A DNA stretch of 64,000 bases from JAEUIE01 sp046350055 (GCA_046350055.1 JAXMBC010000001.1:3472001-3536000); one strand, 5' to 3'; shown: positions 51,115-59,555, numbered from the stretch's first letter. The notes: generated from the letters alone by a model not told the origin. Numbers and translations: made by a program.

Positions 51115-51177
51115 AGGCTTCTCCCGGTCAGGCATCTTAACAGAGGGGGGAAAAAGGGCAAGGCGGAAGCACGTCTA

Positions 51178-52419
51178 TCAACCCGTCCAGCGTACGGACG
51201 GCAACTTGTTCCACTCGTCCTGCAAAAGGATGTTGTCGCGGTAATCAAGTACCAGCCAGAGGACAAGGGCAGCGACGGTGTGGGCGATGATCAGTACTGG
51301 AAATACTGAGCGATGCCGGCTCGAGGGGAAGAGTGTGCAAGCTTTCCACAAGCATACATAGAGCAACGGTAGAAGTGGTGTGAAGAAACGGCCATCCTGG
51401 TTGGATGGCCAGTAAATGTAGAAAGCTACATAAATAGGGGCCATAAGCGAGAAAGCATCGGCATGTCGACGAATGAATCGCCACCAGCCAACGCAGCACA
51501 AAAGCGTGAGCGGAACATAGATGAAAGTATTGATGTTAAGCCAGTCGCCGGTGCCGGCATAGCATCCGAACATGCCTGGAATGACGAGCCTGCCGACTTC
51601 ATAGATGCGTACGCGCAGACCTTCGAGTGTATGATCGGCTAAGCCTTCATACTGATAGTCAGCAGCAAAATGCGATTTACCAACCAGCATGTCCCAGTTA
51701 CTGCCAGCATTTACCACTGCTTTGGTATGCTGATCGTAGAGAATGAAGCCAAGCACGGCACCACCAGAACACAGGCTGACACACGTTAGTGCCAGGAGAG
51801 ACTGTTTCCAGGGTATTTGTCGCTGCCATACCAGGAAGCCGAGTTGCAGCCCCCAGCCAGCAACAAGGAAAACTCCCACTTGTCTGGTGATAGAAAGCAT
51901 CGTCAACAGCAGGCAGCAGCTGCCTAGCCAGGTCCAATCAAGCCTGGTACGAAGCCGTTCAGTAAGCATTTGTAACGCATACGTGCCCCATGTTAACAAG
52001 CACATGAAAAGTGGTTCGCTAAGTGGCCGTCGAAACAGATGAGTAACGGTCGCATTGCAGACGGCCAGGCAGGTGATCCAGACGGCGATGCGAGGACATA
52101 CACGGCGGCACCAGGTCCATACACCTGCCAGGTAGATCATGCCTAACAGCACATTGAGCAGTGAGGCTCCCAGTATGGGATCAACAGGCAGGCGATAGAC
52201 CACGCTTAAAAGTGTGGGCCATCCGACGGCGTAGGTCAGATGTGGGCTGCCTTGATTGAGCATTACGCCAGTTTGAGACAGGCTCTGGGCCATCGAAAGA
52301 TAACTGATGGCATCGGGCGACAGGTATGCAATCGGGCTGATCTGTATCAACAGCAATACGACTGGCAGGAGCAGCCAGATTTTTAAGAGACTTCGATCTG
52401 TCAACGCAGTCAATTGCAT
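51178..52419 (-). CDS. polytopic membrane protein, GT-C (GT39-like) glycosyltransferase candidate
   Basis: The 413-residue protein has about ten hydrophobic helices. After the first helix it has S-P-D-A-I-S-Y-L-S-M-A, which fits the catalytic acidic residue in the first extracytoplasmic loop of lipid-linked sugar transferases (PMT/ArnT type). YWPSNQDGRFFTPLLPLLY is another motif near the last helices. Substrate and product are unknown. It lies in the minus-strand block with the GT4-like and SmpB genes. Confidence 0.7.
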   Translation of the reverse strand: MQLTALTDRSLLKIWLLLPVVLLLIQISPIAYLSPDAISYLSMAQSLSQTGVMLNQGSPHLTYAVGWPTLLSVVYRLPVDPILGASLLNVLLGMIYLAGVWTWCRRVCPRIAVWITCLAVCNATVTHLFRRPLSEPLFMCLLTWGTYALQMLTERLRTRLDWTWLGSCCLLLTMLSITRQVGVFLVAGWGLQLGFLVWQRQIPWKQSLLALTCVSLCSGGAVLGFILYDQHTKAVVNAGSNWDMLVGKSHFAADYQYEGLADHTLEGLRVRIYEVGRLVIPGMFGCYAGTGDWLNINTFIYVPLTLLCCVGWWRFIRRHADAFSLMAPIYVAFYIYWPSNQDGRFFTPLLPLLYVCLWKACTLFPSSRHRSVFPVLIIAHTVAALVLWLVLDYRDNILLQDEWNKLPSVRWTG

Positions 52420-52490
52420 ACGGGCCTCTGCAGAATCAGAGGCTCATTGAGTAACTTGAATTCAGAATAATGTCCAGTGGAATGCCACTG

Positions 52491-52937
52491 CTAACGGCTG
52501 GCGAGTTTCTCTGGCAGGGCATTCAACCAGCCTTCGATTACTTTTGTGGCTGCCCCTTTCAGCAGGCTGGCCGGGACCAGTTTCAATAATCCGCCCAATT
52601 CCTGCACCGTTGCTTGCCAATTGAGTAATGTCGAATCTGCCTTTTCAGTCAGTGTGAAGGCAGCAAGTACTTTGACCGTGGTCCCAATGCCCTTGGAACT
52701 GATATGCAGTTCCGCTGAGGTATGCGGCGATGTGCTGCTTCGGACGATTGTGGTTTCCAGTTCACCCTTGATGAAGCTGAGTCCTGGGGCCACCACAATG
52801 ATAGCTTTGTCTTCAGAGACTTCTTTGATCGACTTCACATCTGGCAATGTTTTCACCAGATGTGTCAAATCGGCCAGCTCCGGGTAGAGCTGGTCGATTG
52901 ATACGGTGAATTCTTTGCTACCTTGCAGTTCAATCAT
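52491..52937 (-). CDS. SRPBCC-family protein, CoxG-like
   Basis: The protein has 148 residues from the ATG at 52937. MIELQGSKEFTVSIDQLYPELADLTHLVKTLPDV and LLNWQATVQELGGLLKLVP (split in the sequence) fit the carbon monoxide dehydrogenase subunit G (CoxG) branch of the SRPBCC (START-like) fold, a hydrophobic-ligand-binding helix-grip domain. No molybdenum hydroxylase genes are nearby, so CO oxidation is not implied. It begins four bases after the response regulator stop, so the two are cotranscribed. Confidence 0.75.
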   Translation of the reverse strand: MIELQGSKEFTVSIDQLYPELADLTHLVKTLPDVKSIKEVSEDKAIIVVAPGLSFIKGELETTIVRSSTSPHTSAELHISSKGIGTTVKVLAAFTLTEKADSTLLNWQATVQELGGLLKLVPASLLKGAATKVIEGWLNALPEKLASR

Positions 52938-52941
52938 AGTG

Positions 52942-53637
52942 TTATGCCCGAATGGCAACGAACAACTCAGACATCTTGATCCCGAGGCCCAGGCATATTT
53001 TATACAGCGTTTCGATCGATGCGGAATTCTTCCCCAGTTCAATTTGAGACAGATAGCCAAGTGACACCTTGGTTCGGTCTGAGAGTTGAGCCAGTGTCAG
53101 ATCCATGCCTTTGCGACGATCACGCAATACCTTACCCAGGTTTTCGCGAAGTGCATCTTCCGACATCCGGAGAATGCCCTTCGATTCCAGACAGCGATGT
53201 ACCGTGTCTCGCAGTTTGACGATATCAAACGGTTTGGTGATATAGTCGTAGGCACGTGCTCGCAAGCTGCTCAAGGCACTATCGACCGAAGGATACCCTG
53301 TCATGACAATGACGCTGGCATCAGGTTGATTTGCTTTGACCTTGTCAAACAAGCTGTTGGCATCCAGGCCAGGAAGCACATAGTCCATAATAATCAGATG
53401 GTAATTGCCATTTCGCAACGCAAGATCGATTTTGTCAGGCTGGCTGACGGACTCAATCGCGAAATGGGGTTGAGCCAGCGCACGCTCGATAACCTGGCAT
53501 ATAGCAACTTCGTCATCGATGATGAGAATTCTCACATCAGCTGGACAGTAAAAAAGCTCGTGTGTTGATGCAGGCACCTCAGAAATGACTTTATCGTCTG
53601 CATTCCAACGGCAATGACGTAACCATGAATCTTGCAT
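52942..53637 (-). CDS. response regulator with XRE-type helix-turn-helix output
   Basis: The 231-residue protein has an N-terminal extension of about 34 residues, then a receiver domain (about 35-150). The acidic pair is in LIIDDE, the phospho-acceptor Asp in IIMDYVLPG, the Thr/Ser in VIVMTGYP and the Lys in YITKPFD. The C-terminus (about 165-231) is a Cro/C1-type HTH (LTLAQLSDRTKVSLGYLSQIELGKN, split over two helices). XRE output domains are uncommon in response regulators. No sensor kinase lies next to it. A shorter start inside the extension is possible. Confidence 0.88.
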   Translation of the reverse strand: MQDSWLRHCRWNADDKVISEVPASTHELFYCPADVRILIIDDEVAICQVIERALAQPHFAIESVSQPDKIDLALRNGNYHLIIMDYVLPGLDANSLFDKVKANQPDASVIVMTGYPSVDSALSSLRARAYDYITKPFDIVKLRDTVHRCLESKGILRMSEDALRENLGKVLRDRRKGMDLTLAQLSDRTKVSLGYLSQIELGKNSASIETLYKICLGLGIKMSELFVAIRA

Positions 53638-53861
53638 TGTGCTACTCCCATGCCGAAACCGTCAGTCGTACTGCTCGATTTCGGGGACAGATTAAGGACT
53701 AAATTATTGTATAGCCGAAATTCATCTATAGCAAGAACACGCGTGAATTTCCTTGCATTTATTCGGATGTGCAAATTGCTTTCGCAGACTTTAGGCATCT
53801 TTTTGGTGATAACTCCATAGTCAGAACGAAGAATAAGCTAGACTCAGTCTGGAGGAGGCTT
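53638..53861. other. AT-rich divergent promoter region
   Basis: This 224-base gap between the response regulator (minus) and the UGA-interrupted gene (plus) is clearly richer in A/T than its neighbours (for example GGACTAAATTATTGTATAGCC). It should carry both promoters, but no single best box pair stands out. Confidence 0.5.
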
Positions 53862-54131
53862 ATGTTATCTTCACTTGGCCGTGCGAGTGTTCTAGCATTG
53901 TTTATGGCTGTGTTGCCTGGTGCAACCTCCATATACGCGGCTTGACGCGATGGTACTTGTGAAACAGTTGTTTCACCTGAAGAGCAAGCCGCACGGCGAC
54001 AGCGCAATCTCCTGACCTTTGGTGGCATCCTGGTGGCAATAGGCTGCTATGGCTTCTACCATTTTCTTCGAGATGCGTCGGAAATCTCCTCCTTGAAGGA
54101 TCGTCCGCGTCAACCCTGGGATTTACCCTGA
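53862..54131 (+). pseudogene. small secreted/membrane protein gene with one in-frame UGA
   Basis: A strong GGAGGAGG lies just before the ATG. The frame encodes a signal-peptide-like start (VLALFMAVLPGATSIYAA), meets TGA at codon 28 (53943-53945), then continues open for 61 more codons to TGA at 54129. The second part has a membrane helix (LLTFGGILVAIGCYGFYHFL) and a soluble tail ending PRQPWDLP. This could be a nonsense mutation, a base-call error or recoding. Seven-base arms GTGAAAC/GTTTCAC (53959-53976) form a hairpin 13 bases after the UGA. The FHA gene starts 17 bases after the second stop. Confidence 0.55.
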
Positions 54132-54148
54132 AATCCCGTGAGTCGCCC

Positions 54149-54586
54149 ATGCTGATTCGTCTGGTGCCGTTGGATGCTGCCGATACACTGCCCACGATAA
54201 TTGTGGACAGGCCCATTATTCTCATTGGCAGACATCCGGAATGCGATGTGCAGATTCGCTCTTCCAAGGTGTCGCGTAAGCATTGCTGTGTGGCAGAAGT
54301 GGACGTGGATGGTGAATCGTGGCTGTGTGTGCGTGACCTCGACAGCACCAATGGTACCCGGATTAATGGTGATGTGGTATCAGAGGGTAGATTGAAAGCC
54401 AACGATGAGTTGACCATTGGAGCTTTTCGTTTTCAGGTTACCATTCAGCCTTTGCAGATCAAGTCAGGGGAACCGCTGGTTTCCTGTGAATACCCCATAC
54501 CGATCCTGGAAGCACCGTACGATCACATTCTCGATAGCCCTACTCCCAGTGGCTACCATGCCAGCGATCAAACAGTGAAGAAGTAA
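54149..54586 (+). CDS. FHA-domain protein
   Basis: The 145-residue protein has a forkhead-associated domain (about residues 20-95): ILIGRHPECDVQI, SSKVSRKHC and LDSTNGTRING carry the residues that bind phosphothreonine. The remaining C-terminal part looks disordered. It binds Thr-phosphorylated partners, which would be products of Ser/Thr kinases such as the one at 59556. Its stop at 54586 abuts the convergent ankyrin gene's stop at 54587. Confidence 0.93.
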   Translation: MLIRLVPLDAADTLPTIIVDRPIILIGRHPECDVQIRSSKVSRKHCCVAEVDVDGESWLCVRDLDSTNGTRINGDVVSEGRLKANDELTIGAFRFQVTIQPLQIKSGEPLVSCEYPIPILEAPYDHILDSPTPSGYHASDQTVKK

Positions 54587-54973
54587 CTACCTCTCGTCCG
54601 TTACCCATCCGCCGAGTTTTCCGCGACGAAACGGGTTTGGAATTTCCGTGCCACGTGGGGCCTTGATGGACTTCAGATAGTTAACAATCTCTTCTTGATT
54701 ACTGTGTACCGCCAGGTCAAGGGCGGTCCACCAGCCATCCACTTCAATGAGATCAAGCCGGGCTCCTTGATTGGCCAGATATTTAACAATGCCCAGATGG
54801 CCATAATAGGAGGCTGTCATGATGGGCGACCAACCCCGCGGCGCTCCAACGGGTTTATTCTGATCAACGCCAGATTGAATGAATTTCCTCACAGCCTTCA
54901 AGTTTCCCTGACGACAGGCATCAAGGAGTGCTTCATAGTCCGGATCATAAGAACTTCGACTTGTTTTACTCAT
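54587..54973 (-). CDS. ankyrin-repeat protein
   Basis: The protein has 128 residues from the ATG at 54973; a longer frame starts at 55042. Three ankyrin repeats are visible (ALLDACRQGNLKAVRKFIQSG, SPIMTASYYGHLGIVKYLANQGA, TALDLAVHSNQEEIVNYLKS). No signal peptide is seen. It probably mediates protein contacts in the cytoplasm. Its gene is divergent from the sigma factor operon at 55069. Confidence 0.85.
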   Translation of the reverse strand: MSKTSRSSYDPDYEALLDACRQGNLKAVRKFIQSGVDQNKPVGAPRGWSPIMTASYYGHLGIVKYLANQGARLDLIEVDGWWTALDLAVHSNQEEIVNYLKSIKAPRGTEIPNPFRRGKLGGWVTDER

Positions 54974-55068
54974 ACTTACTAAGCCCGCGACATACCCATG
55001 ATTCGCCGCGTTACTTCGAGTATTATCAGAATTTGTCCCCATTTACCGAGAAGTGAACAACAACGATT

Positions 55069-55599
55069 ATGGATGCCCGCACGCTGTTCGACATACTGGC
55101 TCGCGAACAATCGCCCATGCTGCGAGTGTATCTACGCTGCCTGGTTCAATCTGCCGAAGTCGACGACCTGTTACAGGAATCACTTGTGGCTGCGTGGCGG
55201 AGCCTCGATCACTACGACCGAGACAAGCCTCTTGGACCGTGGTTGCGAGGAATCGCTCGTCACATTGCCTTGGCTCATTACCGCAAAAGGACTCAGACGG
55301 CTGTGCCTTATGATCCGGAGTGGTTGCAGTCGTTGGAAGATAAATGTGATGCGGTGCAGAAGCAGACAGGCGACACGCTGGAAGAGAAACTCACCGGTCT
55401 GCGTGATTGCATCGAGCAATTGCCTGAGCCGTATCGGCACTCGATCAGGCTGCGGTATCAGCAGGCCCTCACGGGAGAACCGCTTGCCAAAGCTCTCGCC
55501 ATTAGCATGGAAAACGTCAAGAAGCGTCTGCAACGGGCACGTGCCTGGCTGACCGAGTGTATGCAGAAGAAGCGGACAACGGAGGAGGGACTCGCATGA
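55069..55599 (+). CDS. ECF RNA polymerase sigma factor
   Basis: The 176-residue protein has sigma region 2 (VYLRCLVQSAEVDDLLQESLVAAWRSLDHYD) and region 4 (YRHSIRLRYQQALTGEPLAKALAISMENVKKRLQRARAWL), each recognisable by the ECF pattern although the runs are split. Its stop overlaps the start of the next gene as ATGA, so the pair is translationally coupled, the usual sign of an anti-sigma partner. Confidence 0.93.
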   Translation: MDARTLFDILAREQSPMLRVYLRCLVQSAEVDDLLQESLVAAWRSLDHYDRDKPLGPWLRGIARHIALAHYRKRTQTAVPYDPEWLQSLEDKCDAVQKQTGDTLEEKLTGLRDCIEQLPEPYRHSIRLRYQQALTGEPLAKALAISMENVKKRLQRARAWLTECMQKKRTTEEGLA

Positions 55600-56441
55600 A
55601 CAAGCCGGATGAGAGCCTCGACGACCGTTTCATGGATGCCTTACTGCTTGAACTCTATCAGCATCAGCCTCTGGAGCCGATCTTGCGCCGGGTGCAGCAT
55701 CAACTCCGAAGGGTGGAGCCAGCCAGGTTGCGGGCTCAATCACGTCGTCGCCCCTGGTACTCTGCCATTACAGTACTGGCCTCACTCCTTGTGATTTGCC
55801 TCTTTGCAATGTGGCCGACAGCGGGCCAGGCGACGGAATTGCTGCAAAGGGTGGTTGCCCAGGCTGAAGTGATGGAGAACCGTGAATACGAAGTGTCAGT
55901 TGAAGGTCGAGTTACATTAAAAGCAAGACTCTGGGTGCAGGGTGGGGATCGCTTCGTACTGCGCCTGCCTGCACTGATTCCTCAGCAAGATGCGTATACC
56001 TGGGTTGGCTGCAACGGTCAGCAGGGATGGTTCGTACCTGCAACGGGACCAGTGCTGATCCTGAATAAACCTGAAAAACTGCAGGCCCTGGTGGAACAGC
56101 GTTTTGGATCATTGCCAATCCTGCATGTTTCCACCCTGACACGTCGACTGAAGGAGGGGTATGAGGTCCCTGTCATCGAGAATCGCCAAGGCAGCTGCGT
56201 GAAGATGCGATTGATGGCAAAATCCAATGCTCCCATGCTTTGGCCGAGAGTAGTGGAACTGACTGCGCAGGATGCAGTTATTGAAACGCTAACACTACGA
56301 TGGGCACCAGCTGCGTCAAACGAACGGAAAACCATGACTTTTCAACTGCAACAGCCAGGATCGGTGGCAGCTAACTGGTATGACCATGCTGCCCATCACA
56401 CTGATGCTCGCCGCGTGTTCCCTTTGGAGGATCAACCATGA
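55596..56441 (+). CDS. membrane protein, probable anti-sigma partner with outer-membrane-lipoprotein-like domain
   Basis: The protein has 281 residues from the ATG at 55596, which overlaps the sigma factor stop; an ATG at 55557 would lie inside that gene. A cytoplasmic N-terminal part of about 55 residues is followed by one membrane helix (AITVLASLLVICLFAMW) and a periplasmic beta-rich domain (YEVSVEGRVTLKARLWVQGGDRFVL, split) like the LolA/LolB fold. This is the common layout of membrane anti-sigma factors. Its stop overlaps the start of the next gene (ATGA). Confidence 0.75.
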   Translation: MNKPDESLDDRFMDALLLELYQHQPLEPILRRVQHQLRRVEPARLRAQSRRRPWYSAITVLASLLVICLFAMWPTAGQATELLQRVVAQAEVMENREYEVSVEGRVTLKARLWVQGGDRFVLRLPALIPQQDAYTWVGCNGQQGWFVPATGPVLILNKPEKLQALVEQRFGSLPILHVSTLTRRLKEGYEVPVIENRQGSCVKMRLMAKSNAPMLWPRVVELTAQDAVIETLTLRWAPAASNERKTMTFQLQQPGSVAANWYDHAAHHTDARRVFPLEDQP

Positions 56442-58288
56442 AGGCCTATCGATATGTGTTCATCGTGATGATCTGCTCCCTGCCCACACTTGTAGCCCAG
56501 GATTCCTGGCCAACGGCTCTACTGGAAATGTCTGATGGCCGGGCTTCGAGCCTGCAGTCTTTGTCAAAGGAAAAGCCAACGGTGGTGGTCTTTGTCACTC
56601 CCGAGTGTCCCATTTCCAACAGCTACATGCCAGTGCTGTGTGAACTGAAGACACAAGCATGCAGCAAGGATGTCACCTGGCTGGTGATCTACCCCGAAGC
56701 GATTGGGCGAAACAGGATAGCGACGCATAGCAAGGAGTACAATCTGCCAGGTCAGGCATTGCATGATGCAACCGGCGCGATGGCACGATCGCTTGCAGTC
56801 AGCATGATTCCAGAAGTGGTAGTGCTCACTAGATCTGGTAAAGTCGTCTACCGGGGACGCATTGATGACCGCTACACCAGACGTGGCGGTGGAGCACGCG
56901 AACCGCGTCAGCATGATCTGAAGGATGTGCTGATCGCCCTTCAGCAAGGTAAGTTGCCAGCCAGGAGCTATCAACAACCAGTTGGCTGTCCATTTCCGGA
57001 AGTGGAGAAAGACGTCCCTGCAAACGGTGCTATCACGTATACCAGGGATGTCGCGCCGATCCTGAATCATCGTTGTGTTGGTTGTCATCGCAGTGGCGGA
57101 GCAGGGCCGTTTGCCTTGACCGACTACCAGCAGGCCAAGTCATGGGCAGCAGATGTAGTCGCATTAACGGCATCTGGGCAGATGCCACCCTGGAAGCCGG
57201 TGCCAGGCCACGGTGAGTTTCAGAATGATCGACGTATGCCTGATAAGGAAAAGAAGATACTGGCCGATTGGCTGGCTGCGAATTGTCCGCAGGGCGATGC
57301 GAAAGACTTGCCGCCGGTCCCGGTCTTTCCCTCTGAATGGCAACGTGGCGTACCCGATTTGATCCTGCAGCCTGCGGAAGTGTATCACCTGAGTGCCAGT
57401 GGCCCGGATGAATACCGCTGCTTTGTGCTACCGACAAACTTCAGTGAGGATAAATACATCTCGTCCTTTGAGATACTTCCAGGAAATCGGCAAGTCGTGC
57501 ATCATGTGCTTTCTTTTATTGACACTTCCGGTGTGAGTGAGAAGCTGGATCAGGCTGACCCCAGTCCGGGCTACTCCACTGTGGCTGGTTTTCCCGGCTT
57601 CATTCCGCAAGGTGGATTAGGCGGGTGGGCTCCAGGCAATACCGGACGGCCCTTGCCTGATGGAACAGCCCGGCTGCTGCCCAAAGGGGCACGTATTGTG
57701 ATGCAGGTGCACTACCACAAATCAGGCAAGACGGAGGTGGATCAGACGCGACTGGGACTGTACTTCTCCAAAGCTCCTGTGGAACGGGCGGCTTTTGACC
57801 TGATGGTAGTACCTCTACGGGCACGATTTGGTGGCATGCGAATTACGCCCGGCGCTTCCAACTACGAATGCAAAGCCTCTCTAACTCTGGCCGATGATTA
57901 CTTTTTTTACTCCACCACACCTCACATGCATCTGCTGGGCAAGGACATGGAAGTAACCGCCACACTGCCTGATGGGACAATAATGCCAATCATCTTTGTC
58001 AATGATTGGGATTTCAACTGGCAGGAGAGTTACCGTTTCAAAGAACCATTGGCACTACCAAAAGGAACCAGGCTTGATCTAGTTGCTCACTTTGACAACA
58101 GTAGCAATAACCCCAGAAATCCCCATGATCCACCCAAACTTGTCACCTGGGGAGAGCAGACCAATGACGAAATGTGCATAGCATTCTTCGAGGTCAGCTT
58201 CCAACGCAAGGCTGCCTCTCAGGATGAACTGCGACCACCGGGACCGGGTTTTCTTTTTCGGCAACAGTTGGGCCTGAAGAAAAAATAA
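56438..58288 (+). CDS. secreted thioredoxin-like / cytochrome c / copper monooxygenase-like fusion protein
   Basis: The 616-residue protein has a signal peptide (YVFIVMICSLPTLVAQ). Residues of about 25-170 form a redoxin domain (FVTPECPISNSYMP). A haem c motif C-V-G-C-H follows at about residue 211-215. The C-terminal 300 residues have the copper type II ascorbate-dependent monooxygenase pattern with His clusters (QVVHHVLSF, MQVHYHKSG, TPHMHLLGK, VAHFDNS). It is translationally coupled to the anti-sigma-like gene. The likely role is an extracytoplasmic redox enzyme; the substrate is unknown. Confidence 0.83.
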   Translation: MKAYRYVFIVMICSLPTLVAQDSWPTALLEMSDGRASSLQSLSKEKPTVVVFVTPECPISNSYMPVLCELKTQACSKDVTWLVIYPEAIGRNRIATHSKEYNLPGQALHDATGAMARSLAVSMIPEVVVLTRSGKVVYRGRIDDRYTRRGGGAREPRQHDLKDVLIALQQGKLPARSYQQPVGCPFPEVEKDVPANGAITYTRDVAPILNHRCVGCHRSGGAGPFALTDYQQAKSWAADVVALTASGQMPPWKPVPGHGEFQNDRRMPDKEKKILADWLAANCPQGDAKDLPPVPVFPSEWQRGVPDLILQPAEVYHLSASGPDEYRCFVLPTNFSEDKYISSFEILPGNRQVVHHVLSFIDTSGVSEKLDQADPSPGYSTVAGFPGFIPQGGLGGWAPGNTGRPLPDGTARLLPKGARIVMQVHYHKSGKTEVDQTRLGLYFSKAPVERAAFDLMVVPLRARFGGMRITPGASNYECKASLTLADDYFFYSTTPHMHLLGKDMEVTATLPDGTIMPIIFVNDWDFNWQESYRFKEPLALPKGTRLDLVAHFDNSSNNPRNPHDPPKLVTWGEQTNDEMCIAFFEVSFQRKAASQDELRPPGPGFLFRQQLGLKKK

Positions 58289-58306
58289 CACAACGTGTTG
58301 CGCAAG

Positions 58307-58335
58307 CCCCTTAAGTACCATCTTGAGGGGTTTTT
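58307..58335 (+). terminator. rho-independent terminator of the sigma factor/redox operon
   Basis: CCCCTTAAG-TACCAT-CTTGAGGGG is a 9-bp stem with one G-U pair, followed directly by five T's. It lies 18 bases after the 56438 gene. Confidence 0.9.
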
Positions 58336-58386
58336 CGTTTGACGGGAACCTTGTGCCAGCCACATGGCTTATATTGATGTGAATGC

Positions 58387-58971
58387 ATGAGGCAGCGTAT
58401 GGAAGCCCTGGTGATCCCCCGCTGGATGATGTCGAATGAAACCGTGACGCTTTCTGAAGAAGCAGCACTGGTGGAGCGGGCGGCTCACGACCCGGAAGCC
58501 ATGAGTTTACTTTTTCGTCAGCATCATGGTCCGATAGCCCGCTACCTGCTTCGTCGAACGGGGAATCACAGTGTGGCGGAAGACCTCACCAGTGAAGTGT
58601 TCCTCACCATGGTGCGGTATCTCCCTCGCTACCGTCAGCGAGGAACGCCCTTCCGGTCCTGGCTTTATCGCCTCGCAACAAATCAGGTCAATCGCTGGGC
58701 GCGACGTCAGCAAAGACTGAAACAACAACCAATGCCCGAATTGGCTTGTTCCAGAGAAGGAATCAATCACGAAGCAGCTTACCTTCGCCATGCCTTGCTT
58801 CGCGTGCCACTCCACTTTCAGAATGCTCTGGCACTCCATTATCTGGAAGAACTGAGTGTGGAGGAAGTTGCAACAATCCTCGGTTGTGCCCTGGGCACGG
58901 TGAAATCAAGACTGGCTCGCGGTCGTGAGGTGCTGCGAGGAATACTCAGCAAACAGGATGGTGACCAATGA
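58387..58971 (+). CDS. ECF RNA polymerase sigma factor
   Basis: The 194-residue protein has region 2 (NHSVAEDLTSEVFLTMVRYLPRYRQRGTPFRSWLYRLA, visible as split runs) and region 4 (LSVEEVATILGCALGTVKSRLARGREVLR), a clean ECF pattern. The start at 58387 is used; the first Met residues (MRQRMEALVIPRWMM) leave shorter starts possible. It overlaps the next gene as ATGA, indicating coupling. Confidence 0.92.
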   Translation: MRQRMEALVIPRWMMSNETVTLSEEAALVERAAHDPEAMSLLFRQHHGPIARYLLRRTGNHSVAEDLTSEVFLTMVRYLPRYRQRGTPFRSWLYRLATNQVNRWARRQQRLKQQPMPELACSREGINHEAAYLRHALLRVPLHFQNALALHYLEELSVEEVATILGCALGTVKSRLARGREVLRGILSKQDGDQ

Positions 58972-59354
58972 ACGATCCTCTGGACCACATGTGGAAGGTG
59001 CTACGTGCCGACTCGTCAGAGTTGGCGAACAACACTCAATTGGAGAAACGACTCATGCAGGAGATGAACAAGATGCAAAAGCCAAACAGCTTGTGGCGGA
59101 AGGTGGCAATTGCTGCTGGCGTGCTGGCCGGTTGCCTGGCTCTGGGCAGCGGCATCGCTGTGGCGGCGGGGTACAACCCCCTGCAACTCTTTTATGTCGT
59201 TGCAGGAACCTCCGTGGTCCTCGATGAAAATGGCAACCCAACCGATGCAGTTAAGGTGGTTTCCGATACCGTTGACCCTGCCACAGGTCAACGTACAGTC
59301 CAGGTGCAAAGCTCGGTACCGGGCACTTCGACCATTGTGGTGACGCCGAAGTAG
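58968..59354 (+). CDS. small membrane protein, possible anti-sigma partner
   Basis: The 128-residue protein has a helical cytoplasmic N-part (about 40 residues), one membrane helix (VAIAAGVLAGCLALGSGIAVAAG) and a short extracytoplasmic beta-rich tail (VSDTVDPATGQRTVQVQSS). Coupling to the sigma factor (ATGA overlap) and the single-pass layout fit an anti-sigma factor, but no conserved zinc-finger or anti-sigma domain is visible. A strong terminator follows. Confidence 0.65.
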   Translation: MNDPLDHMWKVLRADSSELANNTQLEKRLMQEMNKMQKPNSLWRKVAIAAGVLAGCLALGSGIAVAAGYNPLQLFYVVAGTSVVLDENGNPTDAVKVVSDTVDPATGQRTVQVQSSVPGTSTIVVTPK

Positions 59355-59373
59355 TATTGGAGAATCATCGAAT

Positions 59374-59409
59374 CAACGGCCAGACCATGTCTGGCCGTTG
59401 TGCTTTTTT
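59374..59409 (+). terminator. rho-independent terminator of the second sigma factor operon
   Basis: CAACGGCCAGAC-CAT-GTCTGGCCGTTG is a perfect 12-bp stem with a 3-base loop, followed by TGCTTTTTT. Confidence 0.92.
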
Positions 59410-59475
59410 CAACGATCTGCATGTTCAAGACCGCTACATTTCCGCCAAGTATCTATGCTGCGGCATGAATAGTCC

Positions 59476-59489
59476 GACAAACGTTTGTC
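59476..59489. promoter_or_regulatory. perfect 14-bp palindrome, possible operator
   Basis: GACAAACGTTTGTC is a perfect palindrome 66 bases before the kinase-tubulin gene start and 67 bases after the upstream terminator, a plausible site for a dimeric repressor or activator. Confidence 0.4.
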
Positions 59490-59555
59490 TTTCCACCATT
59501 TCCGGCTTATGGTTGATATGTTGAACTAGCTTCACTGTCTCCCCCAGTTGGTGGA

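Noticed and set aside
52491..52937. CO dehydrogenase gene cluster suggested by the CoxG-like protein
   Set aside because: No molybdenum hydroxylase (CoxL, CoxM, CoxS) genes are in the window, and SRPBCC proteins of this type occur widely without them.
53950..54012. Alternative ATG-started frame after the UGA at 53943
   Set aside because: It is in a different frame from the membrane helix and stops after 21 codons.
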